DNA of 64,000 bases, taken from NCBI RefSeq assembly GCF_020283565.1, contig NC_060063.1, positions 42,244,856 to 42,308,855 on the forward strand, read 5' to 3'. Positions 21,481 to 32,464 of this stretch are shown here, piece by piece; the first letter of the stretch is position 1, and each line of letters starts with the position of its first letter. The position numbers and the translations under genes are program-made. The notes under the pieces were generated by a model. The model was not told the DNA's origin and made no database searches. It saw only the letters and a program-made list of their open reading frames with translations. The stretch is from Trifolium pratense (Eukaryota > Streptophyta > Magnoliopsida > Fabales > Fabaceae).

Positions 21481-21671
21481 AAGAACAATCTATGGCTGCT
21501 GATACTGCTGTTGTTGTTACTGCTTCTGTCGAAGAACAATAAAAAGCTAGACAATATCAGTTGGGTGTTCTTGAACAGGCAAAAAACAAAAATACCATTG
21601 CTTTTCTTGGAACTGGATCTGGCAAAACCCTCATTGTTGTTCTTCTCATCAACACCTTGGTTGTGATTTAA
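21481..21671 (+). pseudogene. Captured Dicer-like 1 helicase fragment
   Basis: After EEQSMAADTAVVVTASVEEQ and a TAA stop, the same frame reads KARQYQLGVLEQAKNKNTIA, FLGTGSGKTLIVVLLIN. This matches the start of the DCL1 DExH helicase domain, where the family has ARKYQLDVLEQAK, NTIAFLETGAGKT. The Walker A box (GTGSGKT) is altered at its first position. The stop shows it is not a functional helicase. Where the oxidase fragment ends is approximate. Confidence 0.8.
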
Positions 21672-22869
21672 GGATTTCGATTTTCAATTTGGGGATCTGG
21701 GTTTTTTTTTTGGGGTTTGTTTGATGGAGATTGATGAAATTTGTGATGAAGATGAAGAACAAGAGAGAGAATAAGATGAAGAACAAGAGAAATATTTGCT
21801 TGATGATGGTTCACTATTAGATTCAGTAGACATGCAAATCATACCGTTACATTTTTAACAAAAAGATCAAACGGTTCAGATTAAAACAAATTAACGGAAA
21901 GGACTAAAGTGGCAAACGAAAATATCTTTAAGGGACCAAAACAGACCTTTTTTTTCTTTAAGGGACCAATGTGAAACCTAAAATATCTTTAAGGGACCAT
22001 TTAACTAATTAAGTCTTAATTCAAAATTGGACGACTCAACTCCACTACAATAGCACGCAATTTAAGCATGGAATCTAAATCTAAACATACTATGCTGTGG
22101 TTGTGGGGAAAGGAGGGTCACTCAAAATACATGTCACATGGCGTACACATTTGTTGTTCATATAAATGGAGTATGCATATTAATTCATTCGGTTCTATAT
22201 ATAAGAAACATTTTATTTTTTAAATTTATTGTAAAATGAATATATTTAGACTATATTATTATCTAGAAACGGGAGTACTTCAAGTAAGAGCAATGTCTTA
22301 TAATGAGAGATGAGAGGAGAATTTAATAACCCTTAGATTAGATTTACGGTTGAGATTGTTAATTAATTAAAAAAACTCCTGTACACTGTTTTCTTCTTTC
22401 ACATACCCACGTTTCTGTTTTGTGAATCACTTCTCTCTTCTTCTTCTTTTCTTTTTTCTTTTTTCTTTTCTTTTTTTAAAACTGTGAACAACTTCTCTGC
22501 TTTTCATAAAGGCCATCTTTTAGTGTTTTTTGTCTTCCTAATTAAGCAATTTTCTCTTTGATCTTTGAGATTGGTCCTAGAAGAATGGGTTTCAAACCCA
22601 ACTTTGCTTTTAGGGGTCACAGAGTAAATCTAATTTTCTTTCGGTACCCATCAAACCAAAGAAGGAACAAAGATATATAGAAACAGTCGAACAAATTGGG
22701 GAATGATTGTTTTTTGTATTATTTAGTTGCATACATAATGTATGAGAAAATGCCCCAAGTATTAAATACATCTTTTGGTTGTCTAGTTGGATTTGCTTTA
22801 TATCACATTACTACTAATTACTCATTTATAGAGTATTAACAATTTTGAGTGAGTCTAATTATTTGATTA

Positions 22870-23675
22870 TCTATTATTTTGTCAAATCCATTGGTAGCTT
22901 CTTCAAGCTCTTCATATGTGAAGCAACGCAAATTGGATTCAATTTCAACAAAAGTGCCACTTTTGCTAGCACTTCTAAGCTTCTTCTTGTACTGAAAAAT
23001 GAAGGAGATGCAGACACATATTGCTACAATAAATGCAACATTAAGAATAGCAGAGCCACTCAAAAGCACAGAACCAACCAAAACCAAAGTTTGTCTGTTA
23101 TTATTCTTGTTCACAATTATTGGAATTGTAGGAACAAGGGAAGTATTATCTTTTCTCACTTTCAAAAAGGCCTTAGAACCAAGTGTTACATCAAATCTCC
23201 CATTTGAGAGTGGTAACTTCTTCTTCCAACAACTATTACCTTCCCTGAAAATAGCCACAGAACACAAACAATCTTCCATACAAGCTTTCTTACATTGTTC
23301 TTCAGTAAAAGGCTTTTGGAGCACAGAATCTGTCAAAGGTCAATCAATGTTAATCAAAGTCTCAAATTCATAGAGATCATTTATGTTTTTACTTAGTTCG
23401 TCCTCTTCACATCCTTGTATGAAATCTGCCTTGCAGCTGCCATATGGATCATCAGGATCAATCAGTGAGTAACTACCTTTTGGACATTGACATTTTGGTC
23501 TCTTATCATCTCCCAAAGTGCAGAAGCTATTGTATCCACAAACACCACTACCTTCTTTAGCAATATAATTACATATATTACTAGGTTCAGACCACACTGT
23601 GGTCCAACCTTCACTCTCAGTTGAACTCTTTGGATGTTTGTAAAGTATGAACACTCCATCAAAATTAAGAGTTAG
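22870..23675 (-). pseudogene. Captured G-type lectin receptor-like kinase fragment
   Basis: On the minus strand one frame reads LNFDGVFILYKHPKSS, then an EGF-like cysteine stretch (SGVCGYNSFCTLG, PKCQCPKGSYSLIDPDD), then a PAN-type region (FTEEQCKKACMEDCLCSVAI, NSCWKKKLPLSNGR). A single transmembrane segment (about 23 hydrophobic residues) is followed by the juxtamembrane region and the kinase start CFTYEELEEATNGFDKI, where homology stops. The lectin domain and nearly all of the kinase are missing. One TGA stop (23342-23340) replaces the expected Trp in NIDWP. Parent genes of this LecRK type are surface receptor kinases. Truncated at both ends within the MULE, so non-functional. Confidence 0.87.
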
Positions 23676-23920
23676 TTGTTGGAGGAAAATTCAGCTTTGG
23701 GACAAATTGAACACAATTATGCAGCAAGCTGAGAGCTTCAAGGAAGTGTTTGTTGAGCTTTGGAGAAACCTTAACCAAACCCAATTGGTGAGTTTTGCCA
23801 TGACAGCTTGGAGTATATGGCAAAAACGCAACCTATAGTTATGGGAAAACAAGACGAAATCGCAGGATAAGGTTATAGCGCGCACAAGGGACCTATTTAG
23901 GGACCTCTCGATGAACAATG
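23676..23920 (+). pseudogene. LINE fragment fused to the receptor-kinase fragment
   Basis: Starts immediately after the receptor-kinase homology, on the opposite strand. It reads WRKIQLWDKLNTIMQQAE, SFKEVFVELWRNLNQ, TAWSIWQKRN, then a stop and WENKTKSQDKVIARTRDLF. The 'SIWQKRN' motif is typical of the spacer between zf-RVT and RNase H in plant LINEs. Confidence 0.65.
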
Positions 23921-25622
23921 ACCATGAACGTGTCTTTCTTTTTTCATTACCTCCATTAAAATGATAATGAAAACAAATGTTATATTGTCAATAACTTAGC
24001 AAAAGTCAACAACCAAATAAGAAAAATATTTTTATATGGCATAAGATATGCCAAGCAAAAAAAAAGTACAAAAGCGGCTAAATCAAAACAGAGCAAAGAA
24101 AGACTCCAAAAATTTAGACAACACCTATCACTTGATACAAAATTCATGATACAAAGGAAACCCCTACACAAGTCTTGGATGATAAGCTCCTAACCATGTT
24201 ACATCCATACCTCTTGCATAATGAGCAAATAGCACCTGACACAACTAAAAAATCAAACCCCCCCATAAAAAGATTGAGACTATGCGGCTTTGCTGATATA
24301 ACAGTAAACTTGAGACGTGACATCTTTCAATTGTCTTTGTTTAATTCCTCCATCTTTCTTTTGTGTCATTCTTCCAAACCTAATAACCATATATATCAAA
24401 TAAAGAAATATATTAAAACTGGAATTAAAATGAACAGAAGAAGATAAGAAAAGGTAAATACAAATTGAAAATATACATTTTAGAGGATGTTTCTTACCAA
24501 AATTAGGGAGATGTTTTTTGGGGACAATTACGGCTATCATGAGTTACGTATTGGTTACATGTGTTACAATGTCTTGGTCTTTTTTGTTGTTGTTCAATAG
24601 CCTTCTCTTTTCCACCTTTGTATAAATGATATACAACAACAATAATTAATTGAATAAAGAGAAAAAGTAAAAATAGACAAAAAAAGAAGAAGTGTGGTAG
24701 GGATTGATTTATTTATTCTTGAATTTTCAAGGATCTTAACATTCAGGAATTGTTCTTTCTTTTCACAAATGTCTTTCAACCTGTAATATGCATAACATAA
24801 ACAACACCATTCAAAAGAACCAAAAATGACATTCAGGAACACAAAATCATGAGCCAGGAAAAAGCACGGGATTACCTCATACGATTGGAGAAGATGATTA
24901 CAAAGAGAGAGGCAAAAAAACAGTATAGAGAGAAGGGTTTGGGTGATGGCGGCACTGATATTACGGAAAACTTTTGCGGCAAAACAGAAACGGAAAACTT
25001 TTGCGGCAAAACAGAAACGTGGGTACGTGAAAGAAGAAAACAGTGTACAGGAGTTTTTTTAATTAATTAACAATCTCAACCGTAAATCTAATCTAAGGGT
25101 TATTAAATTCTTCTCTCATCTCTCATTATAAGACATTGCTCTCACTTGAAGTACTCCCATCTAAAAACATCACTTCTACGATGAATCTAAAAAGTTAACT
25201 TTTTCTTATATATAGGATCAGAAAGAGTATTTTTTTTATATGGGGAGTACAGTACACATATTTGACTAATTGTAAATATAAAACCCGTATATTAATAGCT
25301 TAGTCAAATAATAAAACCATAAATATGAACAGCCAAATGAATAAATATGAGACGCATGTAGGTAGGTTCTTATCATACCACAATCACATAGTTTTATAGC
25401 CTTTCTTATAGAATTATAAAATATAAAATATAAAATAAAAAATAAAAGAAGATTGTTTAGCCTTGCAAGCATTGTGGTAAATTATAAACTTGTAAACATC
25501 ATTGGAACGAAGCAACACTATGGGAGCACATGAATAAGTACGGTTTACATAACTTGCCGTTTATGTCTCTCCAAGATAAAGTGCACACATACATAAGTCA
25601 AATAAAATATAAAAAAATATTA

Positions 25623-26636
25623 GGCTTAAATACATTTTTGGTCCCCCTATTTTCAAAAAAATGAAGTTTTGGTCCCCTTATTTTAAAAACCAACTTTTTA
25701 GTCCCCATATTTTCATTTTTTTTGAGTTTTGATCCCCCATCCTATTTTAGGGTTAATTTTGTTGATGTGGCCTTGTAACTAATGATGTGGCAACATTCAT
25801 GTGGACAAATTTAATATCCATGTCATTATTATATATTTTTAAATTCAATAAAACTTTATTTATAAAATATTTTAATTGTTAGAATTATATATTCAACTGA
25901 AATAATAATTGTTAAATCTTATAAAATATAAAATTTGAAACCCTAATTATCAAACCTTCAACTACTAGAATTTTATTCACCGTCGGAGAGAATCCTTCCT
26001 TATGGATTTCATTAATCCTATGGTTTCCGTTCAAACTCAACAATTTTTGGATTTTTAAAAACGAAAAGAAATTAGAGATGATTTTGTGTTTCAATAGAAA
26101 TTACTCATACTCTTTAAACTATCTATGACTTTGGATGAGTTTGAATGAAAACCCAAAAATTGTTTTAAGTTTGAAGTTTAATTCTAGATTGGTTTTATAT
26201 AAAGTTGGATGATGATGAAAGTTGAAGGTTCTTGAAACACAAAACTTGCTTTCAATATGCAATTGTTTGATATGAATCAAATTAGAGGATCATGTTCATG
26301 TTGTGATTGTTTATTTTTTCTTAGGTTTAATAAATTAGAGGTTGTGAATTTTTGGATTTTTTATTTTAATGAACTTTCTTAGGTTTAATTAAATTATTTT
26401 ATAAAATAAGTTTTATTGAATTAAAAACAAATAATGACATGGATATTAAATTTGTCCACGTGGACGCTGATATGCATTAGTGACGATGCCACATCAACAA
26501 AATTAGCCTTAAAATGAAATGGGGGATCAAAACTCAAAAAAAATTAAAATTGGGGGACTAAAAAGTTGGTTTTTAAAATAGAGGGACCAAAACTTCATTT
26601 TTTTAAAAATAGGGGGATCAAAAGTGCATTTAAGCC
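25623..26636. mobile_element. Non-autonomous MULE with about 250-bp inverted repeats
   Basis: Ends GGCTTAAATACATTTTTGG and, inverted, GGCTTAAATGCACTTTTGA. The exact 9-bp duplication AAAATATTA lies at 25614-25622 and 26637-26645. The long arms contain 'ggtcccc' phrases and the 'tccacgtggac'-type segment. The 500-bp core has no gene fragment I can name. Confidence 0.9.
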
Positions 26637-26836
26637 AAAATATTATGTGATGTGACAATATTATTTTTGCTTTAAATTTTTGTTTTTCATGAGTGTATGT
26701 CTAAACATTTATTTTTCTTTTGGGTATGTCGTCTCTCCAATTATAATCTATTGACACAAAAGTCTTTAATTTTCCCAAAAGTACAGTAGTGGGTAATATC
26801 AACAATTAATGATAAACAAAATTAATATAGTTGATA

Positions 26837-27164
26837 CTCTCTTCGGTCCTATATACTGTATAAGAAACACCTTGAGAAAAACACACATACCAAGGAGATT
26901 TATTTTTTTATTAAAAATTTTAAAATGTTAGGTGTTATTCCAAAACTAACCTTGAGAATGTGTCTGTATAATTAATGCATAACATTGCAATATGTTGCAT
27001 TTTTTTTTAGTAGAAGGAATTAATATGTTGCATTTTATACAATTTAATAAGGGTATACAAGAGATTATCTATTTAATAAAGAATAAATTTAAAGAGTGTT
27101 TCTTATATAAAAATGACCAATTTTTTTTCTCCAAAGTGTTCCTTATAAAAAGGACCGGAAGAAG
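26837..27164. mobile_element. Stowaway-like MITE
   Basis: Flanked by TA. Ends 'ctctcttcggtcctatat' and, inverted, 'cttcttccggtccttttta'. Subterminal 'aagaaacac' and 'gtgttcctt' are also inverted. Noncoding. Confidence 0.7.
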
Positions 27165-27279
27165 TATATACCGTGCTTGAAGGATTATCAAATTTAGTCT
27201 TTGTATTTGTTCTTTTAGTGTCTTTTTGCTACTATTAAATTTGGAACTGGTTTACTGCTCTTCTTAAAGTTAACATTAA

Positions 27280-28304
27280 CTTGAGTAATTATCAAGATGT
27301 GATTGAGGTCTGTAATAGGGGTTGGTCACTACAATGCAAAATTTTAATTCAAAATTTTTTAGGAATCAATGAAATTCAACAACAATTTTATTTATTGAAA
27401 AATTGTTATCTGTGTGATCATTTCCAATGCTTCTTTGTCAAGGAATCTCACTACATTGTCTTCAAGTTATGCAATGACTACTTTTGTATTTTAAAAGCTT
27501 TCAATGTGCAAAATCATCTATCTAAAGCTCCGGTTATTACAAAAATTATTTGGCAACCTCCCCTCTCAATTGGGTAAAATGCACTCGGATGGTGCTTTAA
27601 AAGGTAACTCTAGTCCTTTTGCTAATGGAGGCATCTTTAGAGACAATCATGTTTTTGCTTCCAATCTTGGGATGAGTGGTGTTTTCTTTACTAAGTTTAT
27701 TGGTGTTGGTGTTATTACTGCTATTGAGATTGCTCATAGAAGAGGTTGAAATCATCTTTGTCTTGAGTGTGATTCCATGCTTGTGACTCTAGTTTTCAAA
27801 TCTTAGTTAGTCATTCCTTGAAAGCTAAGAAACTGTTGGAACAATTGCTTGCATTTATTGAGAAATATGTAGGGTAAATAGTGTTATACCCCCTGCAAAA
27901 TAGGCGAGTTTTGCGTTACCCCCTGCAAAATATTTTTTTGAGATTACCCCCTGCAATGTCAAGATTCTTTGCGTTACCCCCTGGCTCAACAAGTGGGCAT
28001 ATGACATGGAAGAATCTTGACGTAGCATGACACATGGAAATTAATTTATTTTTTATTTATTTTTAATTGCCAACTCATTAATTAATGTGGGTTTTTAATT
28101 AAAAAAATGAAAAAAAAAACTTAAAAGTTGTTATATTTTTATGAACTTACTTAAAAGAAAGTTTTTTTTTTTTTTTACTAAAAGTTGTTATTATATATAT
28201 ATATATAAAAAAATTCTTATATATATATAATAACTAATAATAGAGTAACAAAAAAAAAACGAAGATGAAAAAAAAACTAATAATAATAATAGTAACAAAA
28301 AAAC

Positions 28305-28341
<37 letters not shown>

Positions 28342-28960
28342 TAATAATAATAGAGTAACCAAAAAAAAAAACTACAATCACATAGTAACGCAAGAACAAT
28401 CGCTTTGCCCTAACCCCCAAATTGAAATTGAAAACGAAGAACAATCGCTGCATATAAACGGAACGAAAAAAAAAGTTTCTTTAAATAAAAAAATTTCTTT
28501 AAAAAAAAAAGTTTCTTTAAAAAAAAGTTTCTTTAAAAAAAAGTTTTTTTTTTTAAAAAAAAGTTTCTTTAAAAAAAAAAGATTTCTTTAAAAAAAAAGT
28601 TTCTTTAAAAAAAAAGTTTTTTTCATTTTTTTTAATTAAAAAATAAATTAATTTCCACGTGTCATGCCACGTCAAGATTCGTCCATGTCATATGCCCACT
28701 TGTTGAGTCAGGGGGGTAACGCAAGGAATCTTGACATTGCAGGGGGTAATCTCAAAAAAATATTTTGCATGGGGTAACGCAAAACTCGCCTATTTTGCAG
28801 GGGGTATGACACTATTTACCCAAATATGTATTTTGTAGTCTCTCACATTTATAGGAAAGAAATCATGTTGCGGATAAGCTAACTAGTTTAGGTCTTGACA
28901 TTAATGATAGTTTATGGTTTGATAGTTGCCCTATTGAATAGTATTTAAATGTGATATTAT
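27280..28960 (+). pseudogene. RNase H-fold LINE-derived relic, interrupted by a MULE
   Basis: Before the insertion: KAPVITKIIWQPPLSIG, a frameshift, then DGALKGNSSPFANGGIFRDN and AIEIAHRRG. After it: HIYRK, then in a shifted frame NHVADKLTSLGLDINDSLWF and DSCPIE before TAG. These are the opening, central and closing motifs of the RNase H domain of plant LINE-type proteins. Frameshifts and stops occur besides the 950-bp insertion. A second copy without the insertion lies at 34470-34870 on the other strand. Confidence 0.8.
27872..28821. mobile_element. MULE-type TIR element inside the RNase H relic
   Basis: Inverted ends GGGTAAATAGTGTTATACCC and GGGTAAATAGTGTCATACCC extend about 180 bp. The exact 9-bp duplication AAATATGTA lies at 27863-27871 and 28822-28830. 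The core is low-complexity: a TAA microsatellite (about 28305-28340) and repeated 'aaaaagtttcttt' units (28466-28620). No captured gene seen. The paralogous relic at 34.5 kb gives the empty site. Confidence 0.92.
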
Positions 28961-28982
28961 TGAATAATTAAGATGAGGATAA

Positions 28983-29103
28983 AGGGTTCATAAGTCTTAT
29001 CTCAACTGGCAAAAATGTCAAAATTGTTAGGCCGAACGTCGTAATCCGGCTTCGAACCCGAAATCTTACAATTATACGTGAGTTTTAAAAAGAAAGAAAA
29101 AAA
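28983..29103 (+). mobile_element. tRNA-derived SINE (second family)
   Basis: Contains box B 'ggcttcgaacccgaa' and an A-rich tail, flanked by ATGAGGATAA (28973-28982 and 29104-29113). The start 'gtcttatctcaactggcaa' differs from the family found in the GDSL introns. Confidence 0.7.
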
Positions 29104-29821
29104 ATGAGGATAAGGGAAAATGCAATGAGGCTTGTTTCGTTTGTTGCCCTTCACTTTCATTTTGGTAATAAAGACATGTATTTCACTTTAAGGTGGTTGA
29201 AATGATCATTCATTGAGTTCCATGCACATAAGTAGGTGGTAGTGGATATGTATGTAGAGTTTTTGTTTGCTAAATTTAATTATCATTTTTGTTTCAATTC
29301 AATAAATAGTGGTATGCAATAATTGATACATAGTTTGATATTGCTCTCCACTCTTAATTATCGACCAAAATTCAATAATATGTCACTACTCATCTTATCA
29401 TCAATTATATATAAGATATAAGAAGAATCACAAATCATTGAAAAGCTTTGTTTCGACGTTATATACGCTTTCCTTTGGCTTTTATCATTCCACGTTCTCA
29501 ATTACTATTACTAGTATTTGTCTCTATCTTTCACTCTCACATATCACATCTTTATTGAAGTGTATATATCAATTTTGAGTCATGTCAAACATGGACAAAA
29601 TCACCTGAAGTTGAATCCCAAGACTAAACAAGAGCACAACACGGAATGCACAAATTAAAGATGTACGTAGAGTAGAATCTCCTAATAGTATAAGTAAAAA
29701 ATTACTTCTCAAATTTATCGAATAATTGACATATTTGTAGACTAAATATATCAATTATTCAATAAATTTAAAAAGTTGTTTGTTTATAATAGTGTTTATT
29801 AACTAAAAAAATATATATTTT

Positions 29822-29940
29822 ATTTTAAGTAGTATAGTGGTTGAAATTTCACTTTTTAAAGTAAAAATTGTGAGTACTAGGGTTTGAATACCGGTCCTGC
29901 ATATATATTAAATGCAATGTCTTTATCAACTGAGTTATGA
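29822..29940 (+). mobile_element. tRNA-derived SINE, plus orientation
   Basis: Box A 'agtagtatagtggttga', box B 'gggtttgaataccgg' and the 3' signature 'atcaactgagttatg', matching the family seen at 12955-13065. Confidence 0.65.
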
Positions 29941-30297
29941 GTTATAGTCACGAGGACTTCCTTGAAAACCACCATCATTTCGCGTGCATTCAGCGACTCA
30001 GCGTCCACATAAGTTTGTTATGTAACAATCATATTTGTAGCATTCTCAAGACTCATTTTCTCATAAATGATTTTTCTTTTAGGATGTGGTTCTTCCTCGA
30101 AAAAATGTGTGGAAAACAATGGATTTCTTGTAGAGAACAATCCAAGCAATAATAACTTCAACAAGAACAAATCTACCAACTTATATGTGTATAGCAAATC
30201 AATATTATCAAAGCCAAAACACAAGATAAGAAGAAAATAGGAACAAACACGTCAAAATTATTTACCTAGTTTAACCCAAATTAACCTATGTATGAGA

Positions 30298-30420
30298 GAA
30301 AGAGTGCAACTATTTGGTTCACTATCAATGAGTCTTTACAAGATATATAAAAGGATTACACTATTTTATGTATCTTGTAAATATTGATTCATATTGGTAT
30401 AAATAGTTGCACTCTTCAAG
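30298..30420. repeat. Foldback hairpin with long near-complementary arms
   Basis: 'aagagtgcaactattt' (about 30301) pairs with 'aaatagttgcactctt' (about 30401). Further inside, 'ttacaagatatataaaa' pairs with 'ttttatgtatcttgtaa'. Arms are about 50 bp around a loop of roughly 15 bases, a shape shared by foldback MITEs and young miRNA precursors. Confidence 0.7.
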
Positions 30421-31449
30421 AACAAACCATATTTTCTATCTCTCGTACAACAAGAAAGTTATAAAAGTATTTGTTCAAAAAAAGAAAGTTATAAAAGTGA
30501 CTTATAAATTGTTCTCAATTGTTGAGCAATCCTCAACTCCCATTTCATCTCAACCCCTCAATTAATAAATTTCACTCAAGATCAATTATATACCTAAAGT
30601 TTTAATCCCTCCTCCAATGATTCCTAACTGCCAAAGATGTTTGTAATGTGTTTATAAACCTAAAATCTCACAAAAAACTCTCAACCCTTTGTCTTTGATT
30701 CCATAAGAATTCACTCTTTTTGTTCTAACATTAACCTCCAATTTTGGTCTCAAAACGTAAATATAATGCATAAAATTAAAAACTGGTTTTTATACGCCAA
30801 AATGTGTTTGGACGCCTGAGCTTAAACTAGAAACCCCTAATCTTATCATGAGTGCCTCAACGTTGATCTCTTGTGCTCGGGCGTAACTGATAGAACCCCA
30901 CAAACTTGATTTAATTCTTTAAGATTTTAAGACACACACAACAAGGTGTGATATCTACAAGGTGTGATATCTACAAATTATCTAGCACTCATTAATCTTA
31001 AATTTTATTAGACATATAAAATAGGTTTTTCTCTTTTAATACACAAGAGAGCTAGAAATCAAATTATTAACAAATTTGATTAAAAAAAAGTACTAACAAA
31101 TTAACGAATTGTCAAGACTCAATATCAATCATAAATTAACCAAACATTTGACTTAACTGGTTACCTCCTAAGATGAATCGCTCGGGGGAACTCAAATTTA
31201 ACTCCTGGTAAATTTTTTTAATCAAACTTTATTTATTTTGCGGTCGAACTCTGGATTACCGTGGATTCCTTCCCTAAAAACCAACAAAAGGATTAAAAAA
31301 AATAAATTTGAAGTATAATTAGTTTTAGGTTTGATTTAGCACTTTTTCAACTAACTAAGAGAAACCTTGTTCTCTCTGTTCATCTGCGACAGTGTTAAAA
31401 GGTTATACCTTGTTTTTCGTTGAACCTCTTCAATCCAAACTCATTGGAG

Positions 31450-31725
31450 ATGAAAGATAAATCCCTTCTAACTGCATCATTCAATGTTCTGGTTAGCAAT
31501 TATATACCGGATGATATTGTTTTCTCCATTCTCTCCAAACTTTCTCTCAAATCTTTTAAGCGATTTGAATGTGTAAGTAAATCATGGTCTATCTTATTTG
31601 ATAACCCTTATTTCATGGCTATGTACCACAACCATCTTTTAACAAATTATTTGGAAGAATTAAGTTTGATTCATAGTGAAAATAATCATTGTTCAGATTT
31701 TACTTACCTTTTGGCCGAATTTTAA
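31450..31725 (+). pseudogene. Truncated F-box protein gene
   Basis: From the ATG at 31450 the 91-residue frame contains an F-box (YIPDDIVFSILSKLSLKSFK, RFECVSKSW) followed by the usual spacer (ILFDNPYFMAMYHNH). It then stops at TAA after LLAEF, whereas F-box proteins of this associated-interaction-domain type run to about 350-400 residues. No continuation is found in the following 600 bases. Most likely a 5' relic; expression as a short F-box peptide cannot be excluded. Confidence 0.7.
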
Positions 31726-31759
31726 ATTACCAGACTCCTCCCCTGAGACCTAGATGATT

Positions 31760-32280
31760 AATTAATGGTGAATTCTTTGGTATATATATTATGTACCGGT
31801 ACATTTATTGAGGTTGATGATTCTAATTGACTTACAAATATGATTTATTAATTTTTATATATTAAATACTAGTTGTAGATCAATCACAATCATCCACTTA
31901 AGTCGTGTACCGGTATACAGAGTGTTCACCTTAATTAATACTACAAAAAATCAATCCTAAATAACTTATATATATAGAACGCGTGCAGTTCAACACAGTG
32001 CTTGCGCAAGTGGGCAAGACTATAATAGAAAGACATGTGATATGGCAAATGGGTTGTGTGGGTGAAGATGTTAAGATCACGTGGTTTTGAGATGAGATGT
32101 ACACACTGTGCCATGTCAACATGCCAGCTGTCGACAGTTACGTTTGTTGAAAGATACTGGCCACGTTTTTATTATAGGGTCTTCATTCCCTTAAATAAAT
32201 GCATGTACATATACTTTTATTATATGGTCTTCATTCCCTATAAATACATACTACATATACTTTCTTTTGATTAATAACTA
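31760..32280. other. Repeat-rich intergenic stretch
   Basis: 'gtaccggtacatttattga' near 31794 and 'gtgtaccggtatac' near 31905 look like inverted ends of a small MITE. At 32167-32255 'attata(t)ggtcttcattccct' occurs twice as a direct repeat. Confidence 0.4.
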
Positions 32281-32464
32281 GGGTCTCGCTAACGAGTGCC
32301 CCTGGGACATTTTTTAAGCATTTCATTTAAAAAAACTTTTTATTCAAAAAGTTAAACATTATAATTTTCAATGCGTTGACTTTACGCATTCCGATAAAAA
32401 ATCTATAAAAAACTTACTATTTAAGGGCTTAAAGAATGCCCCGGAGCACTATTTAGCATTTGCC
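32281..32464. mobile_element. Small MITE with 9-bp target duplication
   Basis: Ends 'gggtctcgctaacgagtgcc' and, inverted, 'ggcaaatgctaaatagtgct', flanked by TAATAACTA (32272-32280 and 32465-32473). 184 bp, noncoding. Confidence 0.75.

Larger units (their letters stand above)
21050..22015. mobile_element. Pack-MULE carrying acyl-CoA oxidase and Dicer-like 1 fragments
   Basis: A 966-bp Mutator-like element. Its terminal inverted repeats are about 125 bp, starting GGCTTAATTAGTTAAATGG on the left and, inverted, GACTTAATTAGTTAAATGG on the right. The exact 9-bp duplication TTAATTCAA (21041-21049 and 22016-22024) is the Mutator signature. No transposase is present. The interior carries two host gene fragments in plus orientation, described separately. 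The right inner part (21660-21880) is unrecognised, with a GA-rich 'gaagaacaagagag' repeat. Confidence 0.92.
22271..25158. mobile_element. Pack-MULE carrying a lectin receptor-kinase fragment
   Basis: A 2888-bp element with inverted repeats of about 170 bp that match almost base for base: 22271 starts 'gggagtacttcaagtaagag' and the inverted right end reads 'gggagtacttcaagtgagag'. Flanks are ATCTAGAAAC (22261-22270) and ATCTAAAAAC (25159-25168), a 10-bp duplication with one mismatch. The inner right side has a 27-bp direct repeat containing 'cttttgcggcaaaacagaa' (about 24966-25018). No transposase. Interior cargo: a receptor-kinase fragment and a LINE fragment; 24000-24840 is unrecognised. Confidence 0.88.
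22190..25235. mobile_element. Stowaway-like MITE split by a Pack-MULE
   Basis: Left half 'ttcggttctatatataagaa' (from about 22188) and right half ending 'cttatatataggatcagaaa' (to about 25230) are inverted matches. The Pack-MULE at 22271-25158 lies between them, so this MITE is the older insertion. Confidence 0.5.
29114..31449. other. Intergenic, no gene seen
   Basis: AT-rich. Holds the SINE at about 29822-29940, the hairpin at 30298-30420 and a tandem 'acaaggtgtgatatct' doublet near 30942-30974. About 30.4-30.8 kb is slightly pyrimidine-rich but without an ORF. Confidence 0.5.

Noticed and set aside
24849..25070. 73-codon ORF in the right arm of the second Pack-MULE
   Set aside because: Lies largely in the inverted repeat and includes a 27-bp direct repeat; no domain.
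28265..28591. Lys/Ile-rich ORF inside the MULE at 27.9 kb
   Set aside because: Arises from TAA repeats and 'aaaaagtttctttaaa' low-complexity sequence.
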